This document shows positions 18,219-28,343 of a stretch of 63,917 nt of DNA, piece after piece (positions within the stretch are counted from its first letter, which is position 1; every line of letters begins with the position of its first letter). The position numbers were made by a program, and so were the translations under genes. The DNA comes from an uncultured Alistipes sp. Lineage in GTDB: Bacteria > Bacteroidota > Bacteroidia > Bacteroidales > Rikenellaceae. Location of the stretch: contig CALBQR010000042.1 in assembly GCA_937899895.1 (NCBI GenBank), positions 1-63,917 of the forward strand, in the 5' to 3' direction. Below the pieces are notes generated by a model that had not been told where the DNA came from, searched no databases, and saw nothing but the letters and a program-made list of their open reading frames with translations.

Positions 18219-19076
18219 TTACTTTACGATCTGGATATCGTCAAGCGAGTTAATCGAGATCTGGAAAGCGGGTTTGCCACCTGCGTAATAGACCATAACA
18301 CCCTCAATGTTGCAGACGGTACCCTTTGCCGGAGTCTTCTCGCCAGCAAATTTCGAGTAACCACTCGATCGCACATTGATTTTGGTACCATTGACATTGA
18401 AGATGGCATTACCATACTTACCTACCGATGACTCACCCTCGTAGTCCTTATTTGCCCACGTGTCGATAGCGATATCGCCACCACCTACCGTATTGTCGCG
18501 ATCGTAGAAGGTGCAACCCTCGAAGATTGCATTCTCAAAACGCACCCACTTACCATAGCTGCTAACGGGGATCGTGCCATCGCTCAAATCCAGAGGCTTC
18601 ACCCGTGCGCCCTTCTCGCCCTTCTTGATTACAAGGTCAATCACGGCCTGCGGCTCGATATACGAGGTCTCGTAGTCGTAATTTTCGGGAATAGTACCAC
18701 CCAGATTAACCATACCGCCATAGCTACCCATACGCAGGCCGTTAGCCTTAACATAGATCGTCTGACCCAATTTATAGTCGTTATAGAGGCCCGAACGACC
18801 AATGCGAAGCTCGATGCCGGCAGTCTCGTCCTGGATATACATATTCTTATAGAAGTTTCCCGTTTCGTCGCTCGTGGTTACCTTACCCGCAATGATGATA
18901 TCATCGGTGATATCGAATGCACCACCTCGCTCTTGGAACATCGCCTTGAACTCGGCAATGGTATGCGTAGGTTCGAGTGTAACCGTAGGCTCGATAGTGG
19001 GAGTGTCGAAGTCCTCGTAGCAGCCCACCAACATCAGCGCAGCCGCCAAACCAAGTATATACTTTTTTGCACTCAT
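18219..19076 (-). CDS. DUF5689 lipoprotein (last gene of nuclease/TonB operon)
   Basis: 285 residues. Signal peptide with lipobox LVGC (Cys19), then an acidic linker and a DUF5689 domain covering most of the protein: AGKVTTSDETGNFYKNMYIQ, GIELRIG, LGQTIYVKANGL and WVRFENAIF. DUF5689 is an OB-fold-like domain often found beside secreted nucleases and phosphatases in Bacteroidota. Surface lipoprotein is the likely location. It starts 20 bases after the receptor's stop and may play the role SusD-type lipoproteins play for glycan receptors; that is inference. Confidence 0.8.
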   Translation of the reverse strand: MSAKKYILGLAAALMLVGCYEDFDTPTIEPTVTLEPTHTIAEFKAMFQERGGAFDITDDIIIAGKVTTSDETGNFYKNMYIQDETAGIELRIGRSGLYNDYKLGQTIYVKANGLRMGSYGGMVNLGGTIPENYDYETSYIEPQAVIDLVIKKGEKGARVKPLDLSDGTIPVSSYGKWVRFENAIFEGCTFYDRDNTVGGGDIAIDTWANKDYEGESSVGKYGNAIFNVNGTKINVRSSGYSKFAGEKTPAKGTVCNIEGVMVYYAGGKPAFQISINSLDDIQIVK

Positions 19077-19096
19077 AGTCTTAACTTTTTAATCGA

Positions 19097-21883
19097 TTAG
19101 AAACGGAAATATACATTCAAATAGTAGGTCGTACCCATCAGGTAGAAGTACTTCGAGTCGAAGCGGTCGTACTTAACCGTCGTACCACTCTCATCCTCGC
19201 GCAGACGCATCTGCTCGTAACCGCCCGTGCGAATATTCTTCGTATTGAGCAGGTTATTCACTTGCAAACTTACGCCCAAATTGTACTTGCGATTGACGAT
19301 ATACCAATTCTTACCGATATTGGCATTCAGCACAAAGGCATTGTCGAAACGCTCCTGCGCAGTCATCTCCTTAACGGCAGCCAGATTCTCCTCATAGGTA
19401 TTCGATGAGAAGATACGGCCCGTCAGAGCCTTATCGGTACGATACAACGGGTTCATCGACAGGTAGAGAGCATTGTAGTAATTGACATCAATACCCGCAT
19501 AGATATTGTTCGAGGTACGCAGTGCCAGACCCAAGTTAGCAGCAGTCTGCGGAGTGCTCTCAACGTGGTAACCCTTCCAATATACCTTCTCGCCCGACAT
19601 TACGATCTCGGCCGAGTTGTCAGCCGTCTGGGTAATCAACGGATTTGAGGTATAGCGGTAATCGCCATAGCTTACAGCACCATTCAGGTTCAAGAACTTG
19701 AACAGAGGAATCGAGAAACCAACCTCGACACCCGCATAGCGGCTATCAATGTTGCTCATTGCGAAGTTGGTGAATGTAGCCTGCAAATCGTCGTAGAAGC
19801 TGATCACCTTCGAGCGATCCTCGATCGTCGTGTAGTAACCCGAAACGCGAGCCTTGAAGCCGCCAACGTGCAGATCATAGGTCAGATCGGCACTGAACAC
19901 CTTCTCCGGAGTCAGATTAGGCGTTACGCTGTTGCGAGTACGAGGCGACACAAACGACGACTGGAACGAGGGAGCCTGCTGCATATATGCAACCGATGCC
20001 GTCAGCGCATTAGCACCCGAAATCTTGTAGGTCAAAGCTCCCTTCGCCTTGTACTCGAAGAAGTTGAGCTTTTTGCTTGCGCCCTGCGAATTATCCTCGA
20101 AGCTACCCTTGCGATAGATACCCTCGCGCCACAGACCGGCATAACCTGCCTCGCCGGCAACGAAGCCCTCAACGCGACCTGTGTTATAGTTCCAGATAGC
20201 CCACAACTTGGCATTGCGAACGTGTGCATAGTAGTCGTAGCCATACTTATCGCCCTCTTTAATGATCGGAGCGTGGCCGTTAGCCTCGTAGTAATCGAGA
20301 TTGTTCTGCATCACGCGCTCACCAACGAAATCGCGCTCGGCATACTTATCGACATCGAGCCAATAGTCGCCACCGAGCAGATCCTTCATCTGCTTGTAGT
20401 ACTCGGTGCGGTTGTAGCGCATATCAAGACCCAAATTCAGGCGATGACCACCACGCAGGTACTGCATCAACTGCAATTTCAGATTCACATCCTGCTGATC
20501 GGTATGACGCTCCTCTATAACGTAGTTCGAACGACGCTGGCCATTCAGGCTTGCCACATTCGAGCCCTCGGTAACATTACCGTAGTTGTTATTATAGAGG
20601 CGATCCCAATTGATCTGGCGGGTACCCCAATCTGCACCCCACGCCCAACGAACGATATCGGCCTTTTCGTAATCGCCCTGACGCTCGAAGTAGCTGGGCA
20701 GGTAGCGATAGTAATCGGGGCGAGGATCTGCTCCATCGTACCAATCGAGTGCCGAATAGCCATTGCGACCGAAACGATACGAACCCGTAACCATAAATTT
20801 GGTCGAGTTGTTCGGCTCGAAATAGTAGTTCAGCATCACGATAGGCTCGTGGAAGTTACGGATACGAGCATTACGCTTTTTATCCACCTGATAACCCCAG
20901 TTCGAGTTATAGTAGTTGCTGCCAACCAGATCATATACCTCCTGCGTCGAGGCATTCTGGACACCACGCTGTGTCGGTGCGCCCAACACGGTCAGAGCAA
21001 AACGGTGGCAACGGTTCAGCTGCTTCTCAACCGATGCGAAGTAGCCATAAGCGTTGTAATAGGTGCCGTTGATCCAATCGTTACCACCCTGACGAGTCGA
21101 AAATGAGAAGGCATATGCCCAACCATTGTCAAGCATACCCGACGCATACGACACCATTACGCGGAAACGGTAGTTGTTGTTGGCATTAACAACACTTGCG
21201 CGGAAGCCCTTACGCATCTGCGAAGCGCGAGCATTGATATTCGTAACGCCGCCAATGCCGCCAACGCCATAATCCGAAACGCCCAACGCGGGAGCAACCT
21301 CCTGATTACGCGTTGCTTCGTTCAGACCCGACCACAGCGACCACGGACCGTAGCCCGTCAGTGCATCGTTGAAATAGATGCCGTTAAGGTAAGTGCCCTC
21401 CATCTGCGACTCATAACCACGCGGGCGGAAACGCATCTGGCTGAACTGATAGCCTGCGATGTTGTTGAACACATCCTTCGACGCAGAGAGCGACGAAGGC
21501 ATCACCTGTGCATCGTTTGCCGTCTCGGTATCGAACTCGGCGAAGAAATCATCGCCCATACCGGCAATAACCAGCGTATTCGACATTGGAACGAGGTTGA
21601 TATCCTTAACCGATTCGCCGACCTTGACCGTCAGCGTAACCGGCTCGAAATCTGTAACCTCAAATGTCAGTCGATAGTCGCCTGCCGACAAGCCCTTAAC
21701 CTCGAAATCGCCGTTGGCATTGGTATATACCACCTGACCCGTAGGCTGGACCGTAACCTTCACACCATCGATCACAGCTCGACCCACGCGCTGTACGGCA
21801 CGACCCTTCACACCACCGCTTTGAGCCGCAGCCCCGACAGTGATAAGGGTAAAGAGTAGAATTAAGAGATTTTTAATCTTCAT
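19097..21883 (-). CDS. TonB-dependent outer-membrane receptor
   Basis: 928 residues. Signal peptide (1-21), then a carboxypeptidase-regulatory/CNA-B-like beta domain (about 22-100: GRAVIDGVKVTVQPTG, GDFEVKGLSAGDYRL), a plug (about 120-245, with RFRPRGYESQMEGTYLNGIYFND and GVGGIGGVTNINAR) and a beta-barrel ending in YLNVYFRF with the C-terminal aromatic expected for BAM insertion. No SusD gene is next to it, so it is not a standard Sus system. Its neighbours are a secreted EEP enzyme 12 bases upstream and a DUF5689 lipoprotein 20 bases downstream, which suggests it imports products of extracellular nucleic-acid or phosphoester breakdown. Confidence 0.92.
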   Translation of the reverse strand: MKIKNLLILLFTLITVGAAAQSGGVKGRAVQRVGRAVIDGVKVTVQPTGQVVYTNANGDFEVKGLSAGDYRLTFEVTDFEPVTLTVKVGESVKDINLVPMSNTLVIAGMGDDFFAEFDTETANDAQVMPSSLSASKDVFNNIAGYQFSQMRFRPRGYESQMEGTYLNGIYFNDALTGYGPWSLWSGLNEATRNQEVAPALGVSDYGVGGIGGVTNINARASQMRKGFRASVVNANNNYRFRVMVSYASGMLDNGWAYAFSFSTRQGGNDWINGTYYNAYGYFASVEKQLNRCHRFALTVLGAPTQRGVQNASTQEVYDLVGSNYYNSNWGYQVDKKRNARIRNFHEPIVMLNYYFEPNNSTKFMVTGSYRFGRNGYSALDWYDGADPRPDYYRYLPSYFERQGDYEKADIVRWAWGADWGTRQINWDRLYNNNYGNVTEGSNVASLNGQRRSNYVIEERHTDQQDVNLKLQLMQYLRGGHRLNLGLDMRYNRTEYYKQMKDLLGGDYWLDVDKYAERDFVGERVMQNNLDYYEANGHAPIIKEGDKYGYDYYAHVRNAKLWAIWNYNTGRVEGFVAGEAGYAGLWREGIYRKGSFEDNSQGASKKLNFFEYKAKGALTYKISGANALTASVAYMQQAPSFQSSFVSPRTRNSVTPNLTPEKVFSADLTYDLHVGGFKARVSGYYTTIEDRSKVISFYDDLQATFTNFAMSNIDSRYAGVEVGFSIPLFKFLNLNGAVSYGDYRYTSNPLITQTADNSAEIVMSGEKVYWKGYHVESTPQTAANLGLALRTSNNIYAGIDVNYYNALYLSMNPLYRTDKALTGRIFSSNTYEENLAAVKEMTAQERFDNAFVLNANIGKNWYIVNRKYNLGVSLQVNNLLNTKNIRTGGYEQMRLREDESGTTVKYDRFDSKYFYLMGTTYYLNVYFRF

Positions 21884-21895
21884 ATCATTAATATT

Positions 21896-22945
21896 TTATT
21901 TGCCTATAAATATGTACACGGGCAGGTGGTCGCTATAACCGCCTTGGAAATCGTTACCCACGAACGTACGCAGAGGATAGCCCTTATACTGTCCCGACTG
22001 TTGGAACAAGAATGAGGCGCGATAGATATTACCATAGAACTTGGGCATTGTACCCTTCTGCAAGCGCAATTCGCCTGCACGGGCATTGACCAAATTCTCG
22101 CTCACGACAATATTGTCGAAAATGTTCCACGCATCTTGGTAAGCCAAAGTGCCGTGTCCCGCCTTAAACATTGCCCAATAGGGGTTGAACAGATCGCCCT
22201 CATCGAGATCCTTCACCTTGCCTTTGGCATTGAGCACCTCGGCAATGCTCGGATCAATCGGGTCATCGTTAAAGTCGCCCATCATCACAATCTTGCAGGC
22301 AGGATTCACTCGATAAATCGAGTCAGCAGCATCGCGCATAACCTTTGCCGCAGCACGACGCTTGGGATCCGAAGCCGCCTGGCCACCGCTACGCGAAGGC
22401 CAATGGGCAACCATAAAGCAGAACTGCTCGCCATCGATCTTACCCCACATCAGCACCACATCGCGCGTACGCATCGCAGGAAACTCCTCCATCTGCACCG
22501 GCAGAGCCGACTGTCCCTCGAACACGAAACGGTCGGGACGATAGAGGAATGCCACATCAACGCCGCGACGATCGGGCGAATCGTGGTGGCAGATACGGTA
22601 GTTGCCATTGATCAACTTACCCTGCACGATGATATCCTCCAACACGTTGCGATTCTCGATCTCCGACAGACCGATCACAACGGGGAAATCGCGGATACTC
22701 GACGACAGGCCCATCAGCACCTGCTCGATATTTGCCAACTTACGAGTATATTTCGACGTATTCCACGCCTTCGCCGCCTCTGGTAGAAACTCCTCATCGT
22801 TGATGTCAGGATCGTTCAACGTATCGAACAGATTCTCCACGTTGTAGAACATCACCGTATGAGGCTTCTGTGCCGATGCTGCAAAGCCCGAAAATGCCAA
22901 CACCGCTACAATCGCAATGGTTAATATTTGTTTCAAATTTTTCAT
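21896..22945 (-). CDS. Secreted endonuclease/exonuclease/phosphatase (EEP) family protein
   Basis: 349 residues with a cleavable signal peptide (about 1-26, ending ASAQ). The DNase I-like EEP fold has its full catalytic set: YNVENLFD (Asn), LSEIEN (metal-binding Glu), DRRGVDVAFLY, VAHWPS (His), GDFNDDP (Asp, Asn) and YSDHLPV (Asp-His). Family members cleave DNA, RNA, phosphoinositides or other phosphoesters. The secretion signal and a non-specific nuclease gene 10 bases upstream favour nucleic-acid oligonucleotides as substrate; not proved. Confidence 0.9.
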   Translation of the reverse strand: MKNLKQILTIAIVAVLAFSGFAASAQKPHTVMFYNVENLFDTLNDPDINDEEFLPEAAKAWNTSKYTRKLANIEQVLMGLSSSIRDFPVVIGLSEIENRNVLEDIIVQGKLINGNYRICHHDSPDRRGVDVAFLYRPDRFVFEGQSALPVQMEEFPAMRTRDVVLMWGKIDGEQFCFMVAHWPSRSGGQAASDPKRRAAAKVMRDAADSIYRVNPACKIVMMGDFNDDPIDPSIAEVLNAKGKVKDLDEGDLFNPYWAMFKAGHGTLAYQDAWNIFDNIVVSENLVNARAGELRLQKGTMPKFYGNIYRASFLFQQSGQYKGYPLRTFVGNDFQGGYSDHLPVYIFIGK

Positions 22946-22955
22946 CTTCGCTTAC

Positions 22956-24146
22956 TTAATATTGAAGCCAACGCTCGGTATCCTTCAACTCCTTGATCTC
23001 GTCCGAAATCTGCGGGAAGAAGGTGAAGCCCGTCAGTCGCTCGATCTCATCGACACTCTTTACACAGCTTGAAAGCGGAGTCGAATCACTATATCGACGA
23101 TTTTCAAACCAGAAACCGATGGTCGTTGCATTCGAGTTATCGACTGCCTTGCCCGTATTGCCCGACTTGGTGCGCAGCAGCACTTTGAAGTATGCCTTCG
23201 GAACTGCCACCTTACCACCATTGCGATTATTAACCCACTGCACCTGCGTATCGGTTGCCGTGGTCATCACACAACCCGTTACCACATACAACGTATCGCG
23301 GCAGACGTACTGATCACGAATCGTATTTTCCAGCGTGTTCCATACGCCCTGATTCATACCTGCACCCACCTGCGCCGTCATATTGGTATAGTAGAAAGTC
23401 TGCACGTTCATATCGCGCGAAGCCACACGATCTGCCGACGCAACCTGATGACCACGATCGTAGCCATTGCTCATACCCTTCTCCATATTGACCTGATATT
23501 GAGCAGGGATCAGCGGATCGTAACCCCACGCATCGGTACGATCGACTACCTTGCGCGTATAGCAATCGTGCAACAGATAGGCAATCCACAGCGCAGCCTT
23601 GACATCGGGATCGTAGCACATCGAGTAGTTACGCAAAGTCTTATTGTTCTTGTCCTTTGTCATATGCGTAACATACAGATTGCCATCATTCTCCTTCACC
23701 TGCGGCATTTCGGGCCAATTGGTCTTGTCGTAGTCGATTTCGGGAGCCTCGGCCTGCACAAATGCACCCTGGGTCATTTTCAAAGTAATGGTCGTTACGC
23801 CATCGAACTCGACCTTGATGGTTGTCGAACGCGACGTCGAAGCACCATTTGAGGCGATGTACAAAGCGACCGCACCATTACCCTGACCTTTGGTGTAGTA
23901 GTGGTAATCCTCATAGTCGAACCACGCCCAATCATCCTCGATGGTAGCGGTCCACTTCTGATCGGCAGGCGCAGTAATCATCACGAACTGACTTGCAGTA
24001 TTCCACTCGATCTGTTCGCCGACCGACAACTTTGCCTTGCAGTTGGTTTCGGGGCCATTTACGGGATTCTTATCGCCACAGCACGTACCAATCACAGCCG
24101 CCGCAACAGCGATCAAAACTCCGAGTATTTTCTTGAAATTAGCCAT
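22956..24146 (-). CDS. Secreted DNA/RNA non-specific endonuclease lipoprotein with BACON-like domain
   Basis: 396 residues. A lipobox region ends ...IGTCC (Cys22/23), so it is a lipoprotein, probably on the cell surface. Residues about 38-130 form a BACON-like beta domain (KWTATIEDDWAWF, STTIKVEF). The rest is the NucA/EndoG betabetaalpha-metal nuclease: the DRGH motif at residues 230-233 gives the general-base His233, followed by NVQTFYYTNMTAQ and the metal-binding Asn in WNTLEN. Members cut single- and double-stranded DNA and RNA. Typical length is 250-300, so the N-terminal addition is the Bacteroidota anchoring module. Confidence 0.92.
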   Translation of the reverse strand: MANFKKILGVLIAVAAAVIGTCCGDKNPVNGPETNCKAKLSVGEQIEWNTASQFVMITAPADQKWTATIEDDWAWFDYEDYHYYTKGQGNGAVALYIASNGASTSRSTTIKVEFDGVTTITLKMTQGAFVQAEAPEIDYDKTNWPEMPQVKENDGNLYVTHMTKDKNNKTLRNYSMCYDPDVKAALWIAYLLHDCYTRKVVDRTDAWGYDPLIPAQYQVNMEKGMSNGYDRGHQVASADRVASRDMNVQTFYYTNMTAQVGAGMNQGVWNTLENTIRDQYVCRDTLYVVTGCVMTTATDTQVQWVNNRNGGKVAVPKAYFKVLLRTKSGNTGKAVDNSNATTIGFWFENRRYSDSTPLSSCVKSVDEIERLTGFTFFPQISDEIKELKDTERWLQY

Positions 24147-24218
24147 CTAAATATTCATTAACCGGCCTTTGGCGGGCAGAGAGCCAACGCCCTCCACCCG
24201 CTACGGATCGTGTTGAAA

Positions 24219-27200
24219 TTATTGTGCGGTTACCCACGAAATGTTGCCAATGGTAACTCGACGTGCGCCACTTGTATTGATGAAACGAATTACAGCATTT
24301 TCAGTAGCACCTGTAATTACCAACTCACCAGACGATTTAGCAACATCTGTATTTTTATAAGCATCGAATGCCTGCTCAAATTTAACAGTACCACCTACAA
24401 GAACCTGAACCTTAAACGCCTTACCATTACCACAGTAATCAAACTTCAATTTAGACACACCATTTGCAATAGCAGCCGACTCACAATACGCATTAATGAT
24501 TGAAGTATCACCCGTTGCTGTATTGTCTTCTTTTTTACCCATAGTAAATGCTGCATCAGCTGTCGGGAACGCAACTTGATCAGTAGTATTTCTCGACGAG
24601 CAACCATACAAAGTCCAAGTCAATTGTTTTGCCGTAAATGCAAGCGTTCCTGCATATACCTTATTCAGACCTGTGAACTCCTCAACAATCCAAGTTTCGG
24701 TGGTCTCACCACCGTCCTCTCCGGTCGAAGGAGCTGCCTGCGAGCAAGCGATCTCAACCGATGCTACTGCCTCGGCGTCTGCGCTCTCGGCCATATAAAC
24801 CGTTACGGTTGCCGACTTGGCCTCGGTGGTGGTGTTAGCTGCTGCCGTTACGGTCAGCGTAGTACCCTCGATAGCTGCGGTGAAGTGCTCATCGCTACTC
24901 TTTGCAAAGAGCGACAACTCACCCTGACCTGCTACGGTCAGCTCGTTGGTCTTGCTCTCACCCTCTGCCACAAACGACATCGAAGTCGCTGCGGGAGTGA
25001 TCTTAGACTGTTCTACACGAGCACCTGTCAAACCTGCGACATCATCCAAATTACGAGGAACTATTTGACCAGCATTGCTATAAACAGACGCTATACCTTT
25101 GATTGTACCATTGCCAGTTGCCAATGCTACATCGACAAAGACACCTGCCGCTTTCTTAACATATACAACAAACTGCTGCGACTCATCACCATTAACGGTA
25201 AACTTATGGCTCGTATTAGCACTTGATGACGACCATACGCCCGAAGTTGCAACACTCTGAACATTGTCAATCTCAACGGGCATATTTACATACTCAACCA
25301 ACTTGTCGTAGGAAATCTTAATCGGGGTTACCGCTACACCCTCACCGATCTTCTCAATCTCCGAATCAGTAATACCCGTAAGTTGAGGAACTCCATAGCG
25401 AACCTGAGTTTTTGCGACACCTGCCTTCAATGTTACGCGAACCTTATCGCCTGCATTGAACGACGGAGTCTGATTCAAAGGATTATTATAGATTACAACC
25501 GCATTATTAGGAGTAGTTGCTCCCTCGGTCATAACAATCAGGTTATTATAAGTATAGTTGCCACCATCAACATCAGTCAAAACAACGCCCTCGAATACAT
25601 AATCGCTATCGGCATCATAAACAGCCGCATTCGAGGTCATAGACGCGATCAATTCGGGGATAGTTACGCTCGGAGTGCTGGGCGTTGCGGGAGCTGCGGT
25701 GGTGAAGGTCTTAACCTCGCCATAGGTGGTTGCCTCGCCTGCTACTGCGTAAGCGCGGTACTCGTAGGTGCTCTCCTCGATCAGATCGGCAACCTCTACC
25801 GAGAACGACTCGGCAACAGCCGCTGCTGCAACCTTCGTGTAGTCGGCTGCACCACTCATTCGATACTCAACACCAACCTCGGCGGGAGCCTCGGTTACAC
25901 CTGCGTACGAGCCAGCCAGAGTTGCAGTGGTGGTAGTTACATTGGTAGCCTCACCCGTAGTAACGGTCAGCACCTCAACGGGAGCCTCGGCTGCACCAAA
26001 CTCAACATTATCCAGACGGTAGGTGTTCGACTTACCGGTGTAGCGGAATGCTACTGCCAGAGCCTTCTCCTCGGCGTACTTGGTCGAAAGATCGAGCGAG
26101 TACGAGGTCCAAGTATTCTTCGGGTTGATCGACTCGTCGGTATAGGTGTACGACTCAACAACCTCCCAAGTTGCCGCAGCAACATCGCCCGTGTAATTCT
26201 TCGACGCTACAACCTCAAATTTCGAGTTGTCCTGCGTCTGGAAGAACCAAGCCAGATCGAAGGTCAGCTTCTTGCCCTCGGCATCAGCCACATTGAACTT
26301 GGTCATTACGGCATAAGCCACAACCTCCGACATCGACGAGCTGTAAGGAGCTACGTTGATATACTTCGAGCCATCTTTATCATAGGTCTTACCAAACCAA
26401 CCCAGATAAGCGTTTGCGGGCCAGCCTGCATCGGTCGAAGTAAATGTCCACTTACCGCTTGTATAAACCGTATTATTAACAACTGTTTCAAAATCATCAG
26501 CAAAATAGGTTACAACAGCACTTGCATCCTTCTCGGTTGCAAAGCTCTTAACCTCACCCTTGTACTCCTTGCCATCAACTACAACGTAAGCGTAGTACTC
26601 ATAGTTGGTGCCGTCGGTCAAAGTGTTGAGCGTAACCGAGAAAGGCGACTGAATTGCGATAGCCTTCTCAACGGTGTAATCCGCTGCGCCCTCGACCTTG
26701 TAAGCGACACCTACCTCCGAGATAGTGCCGTCGAACTCGTAGCTACCGCCAAGCGTTGCACCACTCATAGTGATATCGGTTGCCTCGGCAGTCGTAACCA
26801 CGGGAACAGCCTCGATCTTCACATTCTCGTCTTTAGTCGAGAGGGTCAGGTCGTCGATACGGAACTGCTGATCCTTAACCTTCGAGACGAACTTCAAACC
26901 TACGATGCTCTCGGTCTCTGCTACGGTGAATGACGCGGTGGTCAATTGCCAAGCCTTATCTGCCGAGCGAGTCAGTGTCAGAGGCTTATAGGTCGTACCG
27001 CCGTTGGTGGTATAATATGCCTCGAACTCCGAAGCAGTATAGTTACCATAGGTATTCAGACCCATCGACAGATCAATATTCTGAGCGGTACCCACATTGA
27101 TATTATTCACTACGAATACAACATCAACATTGTTACCGAACGCATTATTGCCACCCGACGCACCTGCATAGCCCGTCGAAGCACTCGTTTTACGGAAGTT

Positions 27201-28343
27201 AAATGTAGTACCTGCGTACGATGCGCTTGCACCACCCAGACCCTGACGAACAAAACCGCCAGCAGCGTCGAATGCATCGAGATTGGTATTAGCAGTCAGA
27301 GTTACACCATCAAACGACTCGTAGTAGAGTTTGGTGCCATCGGTGCTCGGCTCGTCGCCGGGCTCCTGCTCGCCCTCGCCTGCTGCCAGGTCAATCTCCT
27401 GACCGCCTGCACCGGTTGTCAGTTTGATATCATCAACACGGGTTGCGATGCTTGCCTCCATCTTGATATAGAGGTACTCGGCAGCCTCTTTGAGCTGGAA
27501 GTCGGCCGAAGCCTTATCCCAAGCCTTGTAATCCGAACGGTTGTAGGTCAGCTGCGACCACTTAACGCCATCGGCACTGAGCGAAACGATGAACTCCTCA
27601 GGGTTGAACGGAGCGTCGTAGTTGTTGTACTCATTACGCTCAACACCCCACTCCATATGCAGTTTCTGCTCGCCGCCAAGAGCGATCTTATTGATAGTGA
27701 GGACACCACCTGCTGCGAAATAGAGGTTATTCACACCCGATGCCTCATTCTTCGAGTAATCCGAGTCGTTGTACTTAACCTCATTCGAGGGCGAGTTGCT
27801 ACGAACGGTTACGCTCTTCGAGTCGTAGGTAACCTCGGCAGCACCCGTACCCTTCTTGTTGAAGTTCTGGAACTCGTTAGCGTAGGGCCACTTGTTGTTG
27901 CTATCCTGCGATGCAGCCTCGCCATCAAGGTTATCGAAGAAGATGACCTTTGCGTCAGCCTGCTCGCCCTTCTGCTCGATGTAGATCGAACGCTTGAAGA
28001 GGATCGTCGAAACGATAATCTCGGCCTTACGGGTAGTGCCTGTGTTACGGCTTACCGTAACGGTCAGAGTGTTGTCGCCCTCGCCCTCTTCGGGAGTTAC
28101 AACTGCCCAATCGGCGTTGCTCGAAACGGCTGTCCAAGCGCGATTGCAACGCACGGCGAAGGTCTTGCTGCTCTCGACTGCATCGAACTGCAAAGTGAGC
28201 GATTCGAGAGCCTCACCTGTGATCTCCTCGGCAATTTCCAACTGGGGAATCACCGGATCAACATCTTCGGTGTTACACCCTGCAAACGACAATGCGATGA
28301 GCATCATCGGCAGAGCGAAAAGCAAATGCTTCAAATGTTTCAT
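24219..28343 (-). CDS. Giant multidomain surface lipoprotein (BACON, Fn3-like, DUF5689)
   Basis: 1,374 residues, first gene of its operon. Lipobox FAGC at Cys23. Domains in order: BACON (about 45-128), a jelly-roll-like region with VIFFDNLDGE, a second YYESFDG jelly-roll unit (about 340-505), an Fn3-like repeat (about 514-600, VTTAEATDITMSGATLGGSY), a third FADDFETV unit (about 605-790), a second Fn3-like repeat (about 795-885, VTTGEATNVTTTTATLAGSY), DUF5689 (about 890-1090), another BACON-like stretch (about 1105-1230) and a C-terminal beta domain ending RVTIGNISWVTAQ that resembles modules I associate with secreted Bacteroidota nucleases. No catalytic motif is seen. It is probably a binding scaffold for the nucleases encoded after it. 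Confidence 0.82.
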   Translation of the reverse strand: MKHLKHLLFALPMMLIALSFAGCNTEDVDPVIPQLEIAEEITGEALESLTLQFDAVESSKTFAVRCNRAWTAVSSNADWAVVTPEEGEGDNTLTVTVSRNTGTTRKAEIIVSTILFKRSIYIEQKGEQADAKVIFFDNLDGEAASQDSNNKWPYANEFQNFNKKGTGAAEVTYDSKSVTVRSNSPSNEVKYNDSDYSKNEASGVNNLYFAAGGVLTINKIALGGEQKLHMEWGVERNEYNNYDAPFNPEEFIVSLSADGVKWSQLTYNRSDYKAWDKASADFQLKEAAEYLYIKMEASIATRVDDIKLTTGAGGQEIDLAAGEGEQEPGDEPSTDGTKLYYESFDGVTLTANTNLDAFDAAGGFVRQGLGGASASYAGTTFNFRKTSASTGYAGASGGNNAFGNNVDVVFVVNNINVGTAQNIDLSMGLNTYGNYTASEFEAYYTTNGGTTYKPLTLTRSADKAWQLTTASFTVAETESIVGLKFVSKVKDQQFRIDDLTLSTKDENVKIEAVPVVTTAEATDITMSGATLGGSYEFDGTISEVGVAYKVEGAADYTVEKAIAIQSPFSVTLNTLTDGTNYEYYAYVVVDGKEYKGEVKSFATEKDASAVVTYFADDFETVVNNTVYTSGKWTFTSTDAGWPANAYLGWFGKTYDKDGSKYINVAPYSSSMSEVVAYAVMTKFNVADAEGKKLTFDLAWFFQTQDNSKFEVVASKNYTGDVAAATWEVVESYTYTDESINPKNTWTSYSLDLSTKYAEEKALAVAFRYTGKSNTYRLDNVEFGAAEAPVEVLTVTTGEATNVTTTTATLAGSYAGVTEAPAEVGVEYRMSGAADYTKVAAAAVAESFSVEVADLIEESTYEYRAYAVAGEATTYGEVKTFTTAAPATPSTPSVTIPELIASMTSNAAVYDADSDYVFEGVVLTDVDGGNYTYNNLIVMTEGATTPNNAVVIYNNPLNQTPSFNAGDKVRVTLKAGVAKTQVRYGVPQLTGITDSEIEKIGEGVAVTPIKISYDKLVEYVNMPVEIDNVQSVATSGVWSSSSANTSHKFTVNGDESQQFVVYVKKAAGVFVDVALATGNGTIKGIASVYSNAGQIVPRNLDDVAGLTGARVEQSKITPAATSMSFVAEGESKTNELTVAGQGELSLFAKSSDEHFTAAIEGTTLTVTAAANTTTEAKSATVTVYMAESADAEAVASVEIACSQAAPSTGEDGGETTETWIVEEFTGLNKVYAGTLAFTAKQLTWTLYGCSSRNTTDQVAFPTADAAFTMGKKEDNTATGDTSIINAYCESAAIANGVSKLKFDYCGNGKAFKVQVLVGGTVKFEQAFDAYKNTDVAKSSGELVITGATENAVIRFINTSGARRVTIGNISWVTAQ

